Positions 53,430 through 63,829 of a stretch of DNA of 64,000 nt are shown here, in pieces. The position numbers and the translations under genes were made by a program. Below the pieces are notes generated by a model. That model worked only from the letters and a program-made list of their open reading frames with translations, ran no database searches and was not told the DNA's origin. Position 1 is the first letter of the stretch; the number at the start of each line of letters is the position of its first letter. The stretch comes from Diplonema papillatum (Eukaryota > Euglenozoa > Diplonemea > Diplonemida > Diplonemidae). The stretch lies in the NCBI GenBank assembly GCA_030068145.1, contig JAPJBO010000136.1, forward strand, positions 124,001 through 188,000, read 5' to 3'.

Positions 53430-53990
53430 ACTTTACACCCGAACTTAGCTTCGCCCGGACTTTGTTTCGCCCGAACTTAGCTTCACCCGAGCTTTGCTTC
53501 GCCCGAACTTTGCTTCACCTAACTTTGCTCACCCGAACTTAGCTTCGCCGAACTTTGTTTCGCCCGAACTTTGTTTCGCCCGAACTTTGTTTCGCCCGAA
53601 CTTAGCTTCACCAGAACTTTGCTTCACCCGAACTTAGCTTCGCCCGAACTTTGCTTCACCAGAACTTAGCTTCGCCCGAACTTTGCTTCACCCGAACTTA
53701 GCTTCGCCGAACTTTGTTTCGCCCGATCTTAGCTTCACCAGAACGTCCGAACTTTGCTTCACCCAGAACTTAGCTTCGCCCGGACTTTGTTTCGCCCGAA
53801 CTTAGCTTCACCTTCGCCCGAACTTTGCTTCACCAGAACTTTGCTCACCCGAACTTAGCTTCGCCCGAACTTTGCTTCGCCCGAACTTTGTTTCGCCCGA
53901 GCTTAGCTTCACCCGAACTTTGCTTCACCAGAACTTAGCATTGCCCGAACTTAGCTTCGCCCGAACTTTGCTGTTGCCCGAACTTTAACT
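53430..53990 (+). repeat. 16-bp satellite
   Basis: About 33 units of cgaactttgcttcgcc, with ttag/tttg and tcgcc/tcacc variants. It starts just after the tRNA-like sequence. No unit-length frame is kept over the array. Confidence 0.93.
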
Positions 53991-56479
53991 GCTGCCTCCA
54001 GTCTCGCCACGCGCCGGCTTTAGCCGAGCGCACGTACTTTTTTTTTGCCCGGTCGAATCGACACGGGCGCCGGTCGAATTCGACCGGTGTCCACGTTCGA
54101 CCGCCTTGACCGGTCGAATGTCAATCCGAGAGCAATAATTTTTTTTTTGTCAATTCGACCGGCCGGTGACTGCACTGACGGGCACCACCTTTGTTCGTTG
54201 GCATCGTTTAACGTTTCGTGCGCAACCTTTTGTTCCGGAAACGTTCCTTTCGGAAAATAAAACTACTTCTTCTAACAGGCTTCTCCACTACGATCACATG
54301 GCGTTTGCAAGTGTCGCAGGCGGGAGAATGCGTGAACCGCCTGACTGTAGGCGGCGTGAAATTTGCTTGCCGAAGCAGTTGAAACCTTCTCCGTACAGTG
54401 CTTTCGAGGGAAAACAACGAATTTGGTGAAGGGAGGATGAAGTAGACTAAAAGAAAGAAGAGGCGCTTTTGTTGGAAAAAGCAGTGTGAGTATTTGAAAA
54501 AAGACCATTTGTTTGTTGCTTGGTTTGCGTCTGGCGCCAACACGTCGCTGCTCTCCAGGACATTCAGGTGGAGCGAGGGTTGTCCAGGCGTTGTTGTGGT
54601 TTGCGAGGGTCAGCCGTACACGCCGCGGATTTCTAGCGTTATTTGTGGAGAAGGTCGGTATTTTAAAGTCTCTGGTTGACCGTAGAGGCTTGAGTATGGA
54701 GGGGGGTTGAGAAAAGTAAGAGAGTGCAGCTCGTTTCGGTGATGTGTCACTCCGTTGTGAAACCTTGTGAAGTCCCCTAACGCGTTTAGAGGGTGTTTGG
54801 GATTGGGTAGGGTGTGGTCGTTCTGCTACGGCGTGAAAAGCCAGGAAGTTTCGACGCTATTCACCGGGTTGCGTGCTCGTCAGGAAGATCCCGGTGCCTG
54901 GCTTTTCTTCTGGGTGGATTCGTGTTGCTCGGCGGCTTTGTGTTACGAGGCACGGAATACTGGAGGGAAACAGTATTTCGCAAGTCCACGGGTTGCTGTT
55001 CCTAGCGCGTCGTCGTGGTGCAGTCGCCCGGTATCCCGTTTCAGACCGTACTTGGGGAAAAATTAGTTTGATGTTTACGCGGAACACTGCCTCTCATGCA
55101 AGAATTGATGCTAGCATCAAGTCTTCTTAAAAAAAGACTTGATGAAGAAAAGTGTAATACGGCTCCCAAAAGTGGGGTAGGAGGGGACTAAAATCACTCG
55201 AGTCATAAGTCGTATAGTGTATAAACATTCATTTAAACCACTTTTCTTCTTCACGCCAGCCCCGGGCTGCACGGCTACCTCACGATCTATTTGACCTGAG
55301 CCTCCTGAGGCCCAAAAAAAAGGGGGAAAAAAAGAGGAAGGAGTCGCAAAGTTGTTGTTGCAGCATTGTTGTGTGAAACCCCCAAGAAACACAGTTTCTG
55401 CGCAATGCTTTCGCATTTTAAGCGGGAAAGAAAAAAAAAAAAAAAGAAAACCTTCCGTGTTCGGGGCGTGTGGGTGCGGTACAGAAGACGGGGTTTGGAG
55501 GTCTTCATTTGGTTTGCATATCCGTTCGTAGTAGCACTGGTCTTCCGTGTACCCTTAGGTAGTGCTATAAGGTACATGTGGATGGTATCAGTAGCACTGT
55601 GGTATGCTATACAGCAACCGCGTAGCTAGCTAGTACCTAGACACCGCCCTGCACAGGATGACAGGTGCAGAGATGCTCTACAGCATACTCCTGCTCCTCG
55701 TACACCGTATGTACCACCTCGTGGTGTAGGTATGCGCAGCAGGATGCACGTAGCATCCATCTAGCATGTCATACTACGAGTGCATGTGCTGGTATGCACT
55801 TGGAACAGTTGTTCAGGTGGGCTACTTCACTTTTTCAGGCGTCCTAGTATTGGGATCCGTTGGAGAAAAGTTGAGCTTGAGCCCTTTGGTAAGTGATAGC
55901 ATCTTCTTATTCGTCAGTTGTTCCTCACGAAACGATGGAGAAAGCCTGCAGCAAACTGTTTTCGAGACATGGTTCGCTTGCTGTTTTAGGCAGAGCACCG
56001 CTTCTCATGTATGTTGGATGCCAGCAGGAAGGTGGGGTCGATGTCGGATTTCGCTCACTTCCGACTCCCGCGTTTTCGTGGACCGCGCAAGCTCAAGTGG
56101 TCTGGTCAACTAGCTCCCCGCAAGAGATACTAGAGATACCGTACAATGAAGATCATCCTTCGGGCGGCTGCCGGGATTATTGCGGGCCGCAGGTGCTGGC
56201 ATGCCGGCCGAAATGAGGGGAATGCAAGAACTGGCTTTTCGCTTGCTGTGTACTCAATATACCGATCCGTGCCGTGGTTCAGTCTTGTGGTCTTACGCGA
56301 CCCTGAATGTCAACGCTGGGCGATCAGGTCTAAAGTGGACAAACGGTCGTGTAAATATGACGCATTTCAGGTAGCAAACGCCTCGTATTCTAAGTGGAGA
56401 CGCGCATTACGCGCTTAGTGCGTTGCTCAGGGTAGTCGAAGGTCTGACAATCACATTAATGCAACAAATTTATCAAGTG
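53991..56479. other. Repeat region, no gene seen
   Basis: It contains cgaccggtcgaa-rich palindromic DNA (54050-54170), an inverted copy of the gaacatttccgga terminus (near 54250), the tagcgttatttgtgg repeat (54632), two SINE copies, and an A15 tract (55431-55445). Confidence 0.5.
55054..55140 (+). mobile_element. tRNA-Glu-derived SINE copy
   Basis: ggggaaaaattagtttgatg, then tttacgcggaacactgcctc, then tcatgcaagaattgatgcta. It is followed by cttcttaaaaaaagacttg, a short inverted repeat. A more diverged copy is at 55987-56035. Confidence 0.68.
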
Positions 56480-56599
56480 GAGACGCGCATTACGTGAATC
56501 GATGCGATTCCTTCTTCCCTGCCTGCTACTCTGACGAATCAGCGGGTCAAGGGAAGCAGACTTGAACCGTCAGTGGAGAAAGAAGACCCTGTTGAATTC
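56480..56599 (+). rRNA. Second fragment of large-subunit rRNA
   Basis: agacgcgcattacgtgaatc, then gatgcgattccttcttccct, then the tcagcgggtcaagggaagc and gaaagaagaccctgttgaat segments follow the 28S order just downstream of the R2 target. It overlaps the region at 34477-34612 and extends further 3'. Flanks are unrelated and several conserved bases differ, so it is a fragment or pseudogene. A piece of its start is duplicated near 56396-56415. Confidence 0.8.
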
Positions 56600-57572
56600 A
56601 GCTTCCAAACCTCTCTTCGGCCACGCAGCTTCGGGTCGGAAGGACGCACAGGGGCGTCTGTTCCGAGACGTCCCGCTGGTAGTTTGCATGTTCTTTCCCG
56701 ACTACAGCTTGTGCCAGACCAACTCACTTACTACGACTAGAGGTAGTTGGCTCTCGTGGAGCCCTTTGTCAAATTCGGCAAGCGAGTTTACAGTGTGGGG
56801 GGGGGGGGGGGGGGGGGGGGGCAGCAGCGATTATGAGCCAATTCCCGCTGCCCGATTGCATGTTGTCGAGTTGTAGAACGTAATCGAGGTTCGTAGAGCG
56901 CAAAGATCGAGGCGTAATCGAGCTCAGGTCGTTTAGGAGGGGTAGGTGAATTGGCTCATGATTGTAGTAAACGCTTAAAAAACGCATTTAGTGCAAAACG
57001 AGGAAACGGAGACGTTTATAAACGGCAAACGTGTTCATCTGCCGCCGTTCGTCTAGGCTTTCTGACTTCGACTTTGCAGCATTCTGTTTCTGCAGTGCCC
57101 TTCACCTTCCGAAGAAAAGCCACATACGTCCCTCCTCGTCTTCCGTCCCCTGGAACAGCCATTGATGGCCCGAACTGACGAGGTGGAAAACACGTCGATT
57201 TGTCAGGGTGGACGCTTATGAGGCTGTGTGTTGAGGGCCGCATTTTATGCTCCACCTCCAACGCTTACTTTCCACGCGCTTACTACAATGTTTACTACAA
57301 CTTGAGTAAACGTACGATAAACGGTACGCGCCGTTAACCGCTATCGCTGCAACAGGAGGGGAAGAAGTGGAAGTAGAAGATGACTGATGCCAGCCATGTG
57401 CAAGCTTTGTTTCCACATTGCACGGTTGTTTTGCTTGCTGAAAAATTTGTTGTTGCAGCTCGGGAAAAATAAGGGGGAGAAAAAAAAATCGGTTCAGGCC
57501 GGGGTTTCCCAGAAGCCCGCTCCTTGATTATTGCGGGTGGTTTGCTTTTAAACTGTTTTCTTGTTGCTTTTT

Positions 57573-57609
<37 letters not shown>

Positions 57610-59139
57610 TCGGTTTGCCTCACGGCTTTCTTGCATTTTTTTTTTTTTTGTTTTCTTTCTTGCTTACCTATATTTCGGTTGTTTCCCCCCAACGAAACCA
57701 AGTGCCAGGGTACTCCACCGGAGGTGGTTGGTTCCTGAAGGCAGGTTTTCTGTACCCGTCGGTTGATTGAGCTCCCGTCGATCCCGAGGGACGAACAGCT
57801 TGGTGCCTTGCGACCTGTGTTTGGGCAGCGTTATTGTGAAAGCCGGCCTTCCGGATTCCCTTGGGTGGCTGGCCGTAGAGGGCATGGGAGTATGGGGGCG
57901 GAGAGGCATGCTTTTACTTGCGAAGGCAATTCTGGTGGAAGCGCTCAACTGAGGGCGAATATGTGTTTTCCTTTTTTTTTCTATCATTTTTTTTTCTTTT
58001 TGCTGTCTCCAGGGGTTATTCTAGGATTCTGGCCTTTCGATTTTGAGGGGTCCGGCTGTATTCACTGAGCCGGAAATCTCTTTTCAGCCGCATGACCACA
58101 TTGCAGCAGTGGGACACAGGCTTTCTGAGAGCTACGATCTATAAAAATGTTGGACCCCACATAGTTGACTCTCAATCTTTTCTTGAGGGGCCCGCTGGAC
58201 CCCCCTAGAGTAAACCCTAGTCTCCCCACGACGACAGCTTGTGCCAAAGCTTTGCCCACCAAGGCAGCTTACTCCTTTTCGGCAGGCTTCCCACCGTTCT
58301 GGAAAGGGTGGAACTGCTGCAGATTTTCTCTTTTTTCCCCCCGGCGATATTCGCTCAGATATGCCGCCTTGCTTTATTTCGTGTTTTGTTTTTCCAAGTT
58401 TTTTGTTTATTTCATATTATCTGTTCAGACCGAAAAGTGTGCTTGCTCTTTTTTTTTTTTTTTTTTTTTGTTGTTTTTCACCTTCCCGAAGCAGGAAGCA
58501 GGGCCGAACCCTGAGAGGTCACCAGGTATTAGTGTGTACGGGGGTCCGATTTAAAAAATGCTGCCAGGTACGGGCTTCGGTGGCAAAGTATCGAGGACCC
58601 GTCGGTTGTATGCAACTTCTCGACGCCCCCCAACGTGTACAGCACTGGGATCGTTAGAGTACATGGACCATGTGAATCGGCATGCAACTTTTTCCACACG
58701 TAGGTTATTTCACGTTACTGTGTTTACAGCAGTGGTGACCACGTGACGCGAGCAGACGCGTTGAAAATCAGCTGACCCTGGCTCTGCTTCGGGGGCAGCA
58801 CACCCTAAAAAGATTTCTCGCGCGGTGGAGCCCAGACCTCAGACGCTGGAGTTAAAGCCGGCGTTTAAAAAAGCGGAGGTGTCACACCCGCTTTTCGGGT
58901 TTGCGCTTCTGCGGATGGGACCCTCACCGGCTGCGGGGCAAAGAAAATTGGCATTTGGCGCTTTCTTTTGTTTGTGCGCACTAGCGGAACTCGCCTGATT
59001 TGGCAAATTGCATGTGGTACGCTGCCAACTAATTTTTTGCACCAACAAATGCATTGTTAACGCGAAAGGAAAAAGGGGGGCGGAGAACAATTACTCGACG
59101 TAGCTGCTTCGACTCGAATGGAAGGGAGGAAATATAGAA
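56600..59139. other. Intergenic, no gene seen
   Basis: It contains two of the longest T tracts (57575-57608 and 58449-58469), a relative of the 160-bp foldback element (58845-58933), and a back-to-back donor repeat (58954-59062). Confidence 0.5.
56798..56821 (+). repeat. Poly-G tract of 24 bases
   Basis: This is an uninterrupted G run, which could form quadruplex structures. No gene is near. Confidence 0.9.
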
Positions 59140-59395
59140 GTTGAGGAGCAAAGACAATACAAAGACAATCTGATTCCTTCTTCGCTTACACCACCGTGTG
59201 TTGTTTTCTCACTCAGGACTTTGACCTGTTGTGTTTGTGTGATGTGTCGTGTAGGGGTAGACCCGCATGACCTCACGTCCGTTCAACACGTGGTTCGGTA
59301 GTTACAGCACTTGGGATCCCTTCTGTTCTTTGTCGGGCAGCATCGTCGAGCATTTCCTTTCAAGCTGGCGCTTATGTAAAAAGAAAAAGGGGGGA
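59140..59395 (+). repeat. Introner-like repeat, plus copy
   Basis: It is the same family as antiporter intron 5: cttacaccaccgtgtgttgt, then ctcacgtccgttcaacacgt, ending agctggcgcttatgtaaaaa. It lies directly beyond the stop codon of the cyclin gene. Confidence 0.78.
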
Positions 59396-59416
59396 GTGAA
59401 GAGAAAACAGTCGCCG

Positions 59417-60559
59417 CTAGCATGCGACGGACGTCCTGTGGGCGCGCGTGTGGTGGAGCTTGTTGGAGATGACCTCCTTGAAGCGCCGGTACTGCGTTTT
59501 GACCAAAAGCTGCACCGGCGACCGGTTGAAGTCGGCGGGAGGCGACGACGGCTTCATGATGGGGGACAGCGGCGGGTTGGGCGGGGACGACGGAGGCGAG
59601 GAGATGAGGTTGTCGTCCGGGATGGGCGCCTGCAGGAGGTTGAAGGTGTTCGGGAGCGTCGTCAGCCACGACGGCACCGAAGGGGCGACCGTCAGGTCGG
59701 CCGGCGTATCGTACGCCGTGTTCGCGGAAATACGCCTCGTGGCGGCGTTCGACGCAACCGTCGGTGCAGCACACCCGCTCTCCGCCGACGAGCGGCGTTC
59801 TCCAACGGCCAGCAGCATCGCGGAGAACTTCAGCTCCTCTGTCGGCACCGCCGCGCTCGCCAGCAGCGACGCAGCCAGGTCTTCGGTCCCGCAGCTGAAG
59901 TTAAAGTCGATCGCCTGCGCGAACGTCCGCACCATCGTCGACAAATCATCGACCTCTACACCCCCCGGAAACGCAACCGCACTCACGCTGATGCTCGCGG
60001 GCGACGCCTTGTGGGCAGCGATGGCCAAGGCCGACAGAACGACGCGGTGCGCCGTGTACGGCGTGATGTGCAGCGCCGTTTTCTGCTCGAAGCGGTCGAG
60101 GTACACCATGGTCATCGCCCACGTCTTCAAGTCGGTGAAGTAGAGCCACAACCGCATGACGTACTCGGCTATAGACACGTCGGGGGGCGTGACGCTCTCG
60201 AAGCAGCTGAAGGGGGACTCATTGTCTTCGTCGTCGACGGGCGACTGGGCCGTTGGGGAGTTTGACGTGAGGACGAATTCCAGCCGCTCTGCAAACGGCC
60301 GAAGCCAGCCGGGGAGGTGGGCAACTGGGTCTGTAGCGTCGCGCTCGGTCTCCGGCGTCGGCGCCGCGTCCGGCAGCGTGAGCCCGTCCGAGAACACGCG
60401 GACCGCGGCCGTCGGGCTGCCGCCGCGGCGCGCGGCACCCGCCGTCGTCGTCGGCGACGTCACTTCGGCGCCGCACGCGTCGCCCCACAGCGCGTCGACC
60501 TTCCGCAGCACCTCCGCCGGCGCGCCCTCCCGCATCGTCACGGCATCGCCGATGCACAT
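59417..60559 (-). CDS. PHO80/P-type cyclin with Ser/Pro-rich tail
   Basis: An intronless frame of 380 codons. Residues about 84-230 match the PHO80-like cyclin box: VSIAEYVMRLWLYF, then MVYLDRFEQKTALHI, then YTAHRVVLSALAIAAHK. The family's GG element follows (FPGGVEVDDLSTMV, then AIDFNFSCGTEDL). Such cyclins bind PHO85/CDK5-like kinases and act in phosphate sensing or cell-cycle control. The partner here is unknown. Residues 100-120 form an acidic insert before the first helix, and the C-terminal 150 residues are Ser/Pro-rich with several SP sites (LISSPPSSPPNPPLSPI), likely kinase targets. Start: first ATG, MCIGDAV. A DIRS element ends 284 bp upstream. Confidence 0.87.
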   Translation of the reverse strand: MCIGDAVTMREGAPAEVLRKVDALWGDACGAEVTSPTTTAGAARRGGSPTAAVRVFSDGLTLPDAAPTPETERDATDPVAHLPGWLRPFAERLEFVLTSNSPTAQSPVDDEDNESPFSCFESVTPPDVSIAEYVMRLWLYFTDLKTWAMTMVYLDRFEQKTALHITPYTAHRVVLSALAIAAHKASPASISVSAVAFPGGVEVDDLSTMVRTFAQAIDFNFSCGTEDLAASLLASAAVPTEELKFSAMLLAVGERRSSAESGCAAPTVASNAATRRISANTAYDTPADLTVAPSVPSWLTTLPNTFNLLQAPIPDDNLISSPPSSPPNPPLSPIMKPSSPPADFNRSPVQLLVKTQYRRFKEVISNKLHHTRAHRTSVAC

Positions 60560-60842
60560 TTTCCCTTCGGCGCTCGAAACGCTCTTTTTCTACGAACTCG
60601 AAAACCGACCGGTTTCCTGAAGCGGGTGCAACAGGGCTTCGATCAAAGAAGGTGCCTCTTTTTGTAGGGTGGGCGTATTCTTTTGTTTGTGGGGGTGTGT
60701 TTTCGTCGAGATTCTTCGATGGTGTGCGGGTTTTTTATTTCTCCTTTTTTGCTTCCTTTTGTCGCTTCTGTTTGCTTGTTGTTAATTTTTTAAGAGTGCA
60801 AGTTCACTTAGAGATCCGGAGTTTGTATAGTGTTTTAGTGCA
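60560..60842. other. Cyclin 5' flank
   Basis: The short space between the cyclin start and the end of the DIRS element should contain the promoter. It is T-rich on the plus strand and has a copy of the agttcacttagagatccgga repeat (60789-60822). No promoter motif can be named. Confidence 0.45.
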
Positions 60843-61166
60843 ATTAAATTACCTCCCTCGAGATGGGTCACTCGGAGCCGTGGTTCCCTTCTCATTCCGC
60901 TAATTTAACGTATGTTTAATGCGCTCTTCCGACAAACAGTTCTCTAACGGTTACGGCCCTTAACTGGCCCACCAAGCTATGGGACAGAGCCGACCGGCGA
61001 AGTCTCCCTGCGAGGCTGCGCGTGCGAGCCGTGGCCAAACGGTGGCGGCTTGCGCGGCGGCAACAACCACGACAGTTGTCCGACACTCTAAGCACTGGCG
61101 GGCGCAACAGCTTGCGAATGCTGGCCGTCGGGGCCGCTCACCTCGCATGTCTAGTGGGATTCACCC
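60843..61166 (+). repeat. 324-bp direct repeat of the DIRS element, terminal copy
   Basis: It begins attaaattacctccctcgag and ends tagtgggattcaccc. All frames read through it are identical to those of 62589-62912, so I find no difference between the copies. Offset 1,746 bp. Confidence 0.93.
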
Positions 61167-61265
61167 TTCACCGCGTCGGCCCCGGCAGGCCAGGGACCGC
61201 AACCAAAACAAAAAGAAAAACAAAACTTCTGACGACGAGGGGAGCCGGAGCAAGGAAGATACCGG

Positions 61266-62162
61266 TCATCCCACTCGGGTCCGAGCGGTGTAAAAGTGGG
61301 CGAGCGAGACCGGGTTGTAGAAACGAACCGCCTCAACACACCCCGGGTCCCTTAGGACTTTCTCACCGTAGTGGGTCACCATATCTCCCGACGCCCAATC
61401 ACCCATCTTCTGAACCTGCATGGGGTCCATACCCGACTTCAGAAGGGTGCAACAACCACCTATCCGGGCACTGTGGGTTAGAAAACGCGCCCTCGTCCGT
61501 CCCGAGCCGTCGCCGTCATTCAGCGGCTGCAGGATGCCTCGCTTCCCCGCGGTCCCGCGAAGGGCATCCCTAAACGAGGCATAGACGGGAAACGGGCACA
61601 AGAGGCGTCTCCCCTTGGCCATGAGTTTCAGAAGGGAAAAGACCTCGACAGGGCAGTACCGAATGGACTCTGGCACGCCGTCGGGTCCGTTAGGCAGGAG
61701 CAAAGGGGGCAACAGATTGATGCTTTCAAAGGTGAGGTATCTACTGCACGTCCCTTTTGCCTTGGACATAGTCCATTCAACCCTCACGCCGCCCTCGCCG
61801 ACGCGGACATCCTCCGTCAGGATCGACTGCATGCTGGATGCCCTTAGGAGAGTAAAGTGCTCACCCAGCAGCTGCAGCGCCGCGCCGTACTCGCCAACGG
61901 TCCGCACGAAGCCGAAGATCTGACGGAACTGTGCGGCGCCTAGGGGCTCGCCACTCTCAGGGTCAGGCGCCGCTCTCTTCAACGCTCTGATCATCCTGCG
62001 GATGTCGTCGGCAGGATCCTCGAGAACCCAACCGTCAGCCGTGTTCTCGGCTAAGATGGCGTTGATGATGTTGTGGGGCGCCTTGTACGCCTCATCCTCC
62101 ATGCCGGACAGGTATCCGCCGAAGGTCTCAAGCCTCCGGACCGTTGCCGGGTATGGCTGCAC
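61266..62162 (-). CDS. Tyrosine recombinase of the DIRS element
   Basis: The catalytic set is present: Arg107 (LLRASSMQSILTEDV), Lys136, His230-x-x-Arg233 (THSARIGG), Trp256 (GDWASGD) and Tyr265 (VTHYGEKV), numbered from the GTG that opens the frame after a stop. The protein would insert circular cDNA. The N-terminal part is probably in a different frame upstream (RRALKRALEEFPRCG, 62308-62200, and the MNAESF frame from 62528), which indicates a frameshift near 62170-62200 or programmed shifting. Confidence 0.85.
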   Translation of the reverse strand: MQPYPATVRRLETFGGYLSGMEDEAYKAPHNIINAILAENTADGWVLEDPADDIRRMIRALKRAAPDPESGEPLGAAQFRQIFGFVRTVGEYGAALQLLGEHFTLLRASSMQSILTEDVRVGEGGVRVEWTMSKAKGTCSRYLTFESINLLPPLLLPNGPDGVPESIRYCPVEVFSLLKLMAKGRRLLCPFPVYASFRDALRGTAGKRGILQPLNDGDGSGRTRARFLTHSARIGGCCTLLKSGMDPMQVQKMGDWASGDMVTHYGEKVLRDPGCVEAVRFYNPVSLAHFYTARTRVG

Positions 62163-62588
62163 GCCACAGGCTCCTCATGCGAGCGCGGGCCGCATCGGGG
62201 GAATTCCTCGAGGGCACGTTTCAGCGCCCGCCGCTGGGACGTCGACCTCTTCTCGGCTGGTGGTACGGGACTGCCCAGCACAGGAGAGCTTTGATCGCGC
62301 GCTCTCACCAGGTCCTGTACCCGGCGGTACAGCTCTGGGCATAGGCACCGGCACTGCCCACATCGGAAGCTTCTCCAGTGTCAGAAGGGTCGTATCGTCC
62401 GGGAGGCTTCGGAGGCTTCTACACACGTCCCTCCACGCTTCCTCATTGAACGAGGTCCGCAGAAACGCGACCCGCCCAATCATCTTTTCTGGGGCAGGGT
62501 GGGCGGGAAGAAAAGATTCAGCGTTCATGTTTGGTAACTTTCGTTCCCTGCCGGGGCTTTACACGAAATTAGCTGACATTAAACTACC

Positions 62589-62912
62589 ATTAAATTACCT
62601 CCCTCGAGATGGGTCACTCGGAGCCGTGGTTCCCTTCTCATTCCGCTAATTTAACGTATGTTTAATGCGCTCTTCCGACAAACAGTTCTCTAACGGTTAC
62701 GGCCCTTAACTGGCCCACCAAGCTATGGGACAGAGCCGACCGGCGAAGTCTCCCTGCGAGGCTGCGCGTGCGAGCCGTGGCCAAACGGTGGCGGCTTGCG
62801 CGGCGGCAACAACCACGACAGTTGTCCGACACTCTAAGCACTGGCGGGCGCAACAGCTTGCGAATGCTGGCCGTCGGGGCCGCTCACCTCGCATGTCTAG
62901 TGGGATTCACCC
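62589..62912 (+). repeat. 324-bp direct repeat of the DIRS element, internal copy
   Basis: It is identical to 60843-61166 as far as I can compare. It lies between RNase H and recombinase, an unusual place: in known Ngaro/PAT elements the split direct repeats lie at the ends and beyond the recombinase. Confidence 0.93.
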
Positions 62913-62995
62913 AATGGCACGTATCCCAATGGACCTTGGCGTGAGAACGAACGAAAGGAGCGCCGCAGATGCCCTGCGTCTTCTCTTTCCTCCTC

Positions 62996-63805
62996 TCACG
63001 GCTCAGGCGACGCGGAAGAGCCTACCAGGCCGGACAGACTGCCCCCGAGCACATCCGCGATCGCTTCGTCGACGATCCGTTGTTCTACGTCCCTTCTCTT
63101 GGGTCGTAGACCCTTAAATGGAATATCCGCCCAGGCATGGTTGAGCCGGCTGGGAAGGTCAGAGAGGTTGTCCTCCCCCGGTACCCTCTCGAACCACGCA
63201 TCGCCTCTGGACCTAGCTAGACGCTCCCAGAACGCATGAACCGGAAGAAGAAGCTCTTTAGCCTTTGTCCGCCCTTGTATCAGGCTGCCCAGCACGATGC
63301 TGTTGTCAACCCAGACTGAGACGGTGAAGTCGAATCTGTCATTGAACCACAGGGAGAACGCAACCGAGACCGCAGCAAACTCGAGGTGGTGGATCTGCAG
63401 CTCTGAGCCCGCCGGGGGGACAGGATGCGCGAAGTATTCGACCGCGGTAGGAAAGCCATCTACGACCGTAGCTAAGACCGCGCCAAGACCGAAGAGGCAG
63501 ACATCGGTGAAGAGGACATATCTGGTGCCTACGCCGGGCTGCACTAGACGAAGGGGCACAGATCTTCTGAAACACAACTCTCCTGCGGCCAGCGTGCTTG
63601 CCCACCATCTCACGGATGCTCGAAGATCGACACCTAACTTGAACCCTGCAAAAGTCGATGACGCATTGGAGCGCCTGTAGATCGGCTGGAGTGGCACGCG
63701 GCCAATCCTGCCGAAGAGCGCCGAAGTCGCGAAGGCGAGCTTACCTGCCAACGACGCAGCCTCCCCCGGCGACAAGGAATCGCGGCTCAGGATTCCCTCC
63801 AGCAT
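62996..63805 (-). CDS. RNase H domain of the DIRS element
   Basis: It starts MLEGILSRDSLSPGEAASLA, the connection segment typical of DIRS proteins ('GKLAFATSALFGRIGR' follows). RNase H acidic residues are visible: Asp101 (LFTDVCLFGLGAVL), Glu142 (HHLEFAAVSVAF), Asp167 (VWVDNSIVLGS) and Asp216 (LSDLPSR). The upstream RT end (NNYFRHLGLMFTIKAEAV) is in a different frame, so one base is gained or lost near 63830-63845. Confidence 0.85.
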   Translation of the reverse strand: MLEGILSRDSLSPGEAASLAGKLAFATSALFGRIGRVPLQPIYRRSNASSTFAGFKLGVDLRASVRWWASTLAAGELCFRRSVPLRLVQPGVGTRYVLFTDVCLFGLGAVLATVVDGFPTAVEYFAHPVPPAGSELQIHHLEFAAVSVAFSLWFNDRFDFTVSVWVDNSIVLGSLIQGRTKAKELLLPVHAFWERLARSRGDAWFERVPGEDNLSDLPSRLNHAWADIPFKGLRPKRRDVEQRIVDEAIADVLGGSLSGLVGSSASPEP

Positions 63806-63829
63806 GTGAATGAGACCCTGCCTCCTGGG

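Noticed and set aside
59267-60265. 332-codon plus-strand frame
   Set aside because: It is antisense to the cyclin gene, begins in a dispersed repeat and is Arg/Gly/Val-rich.
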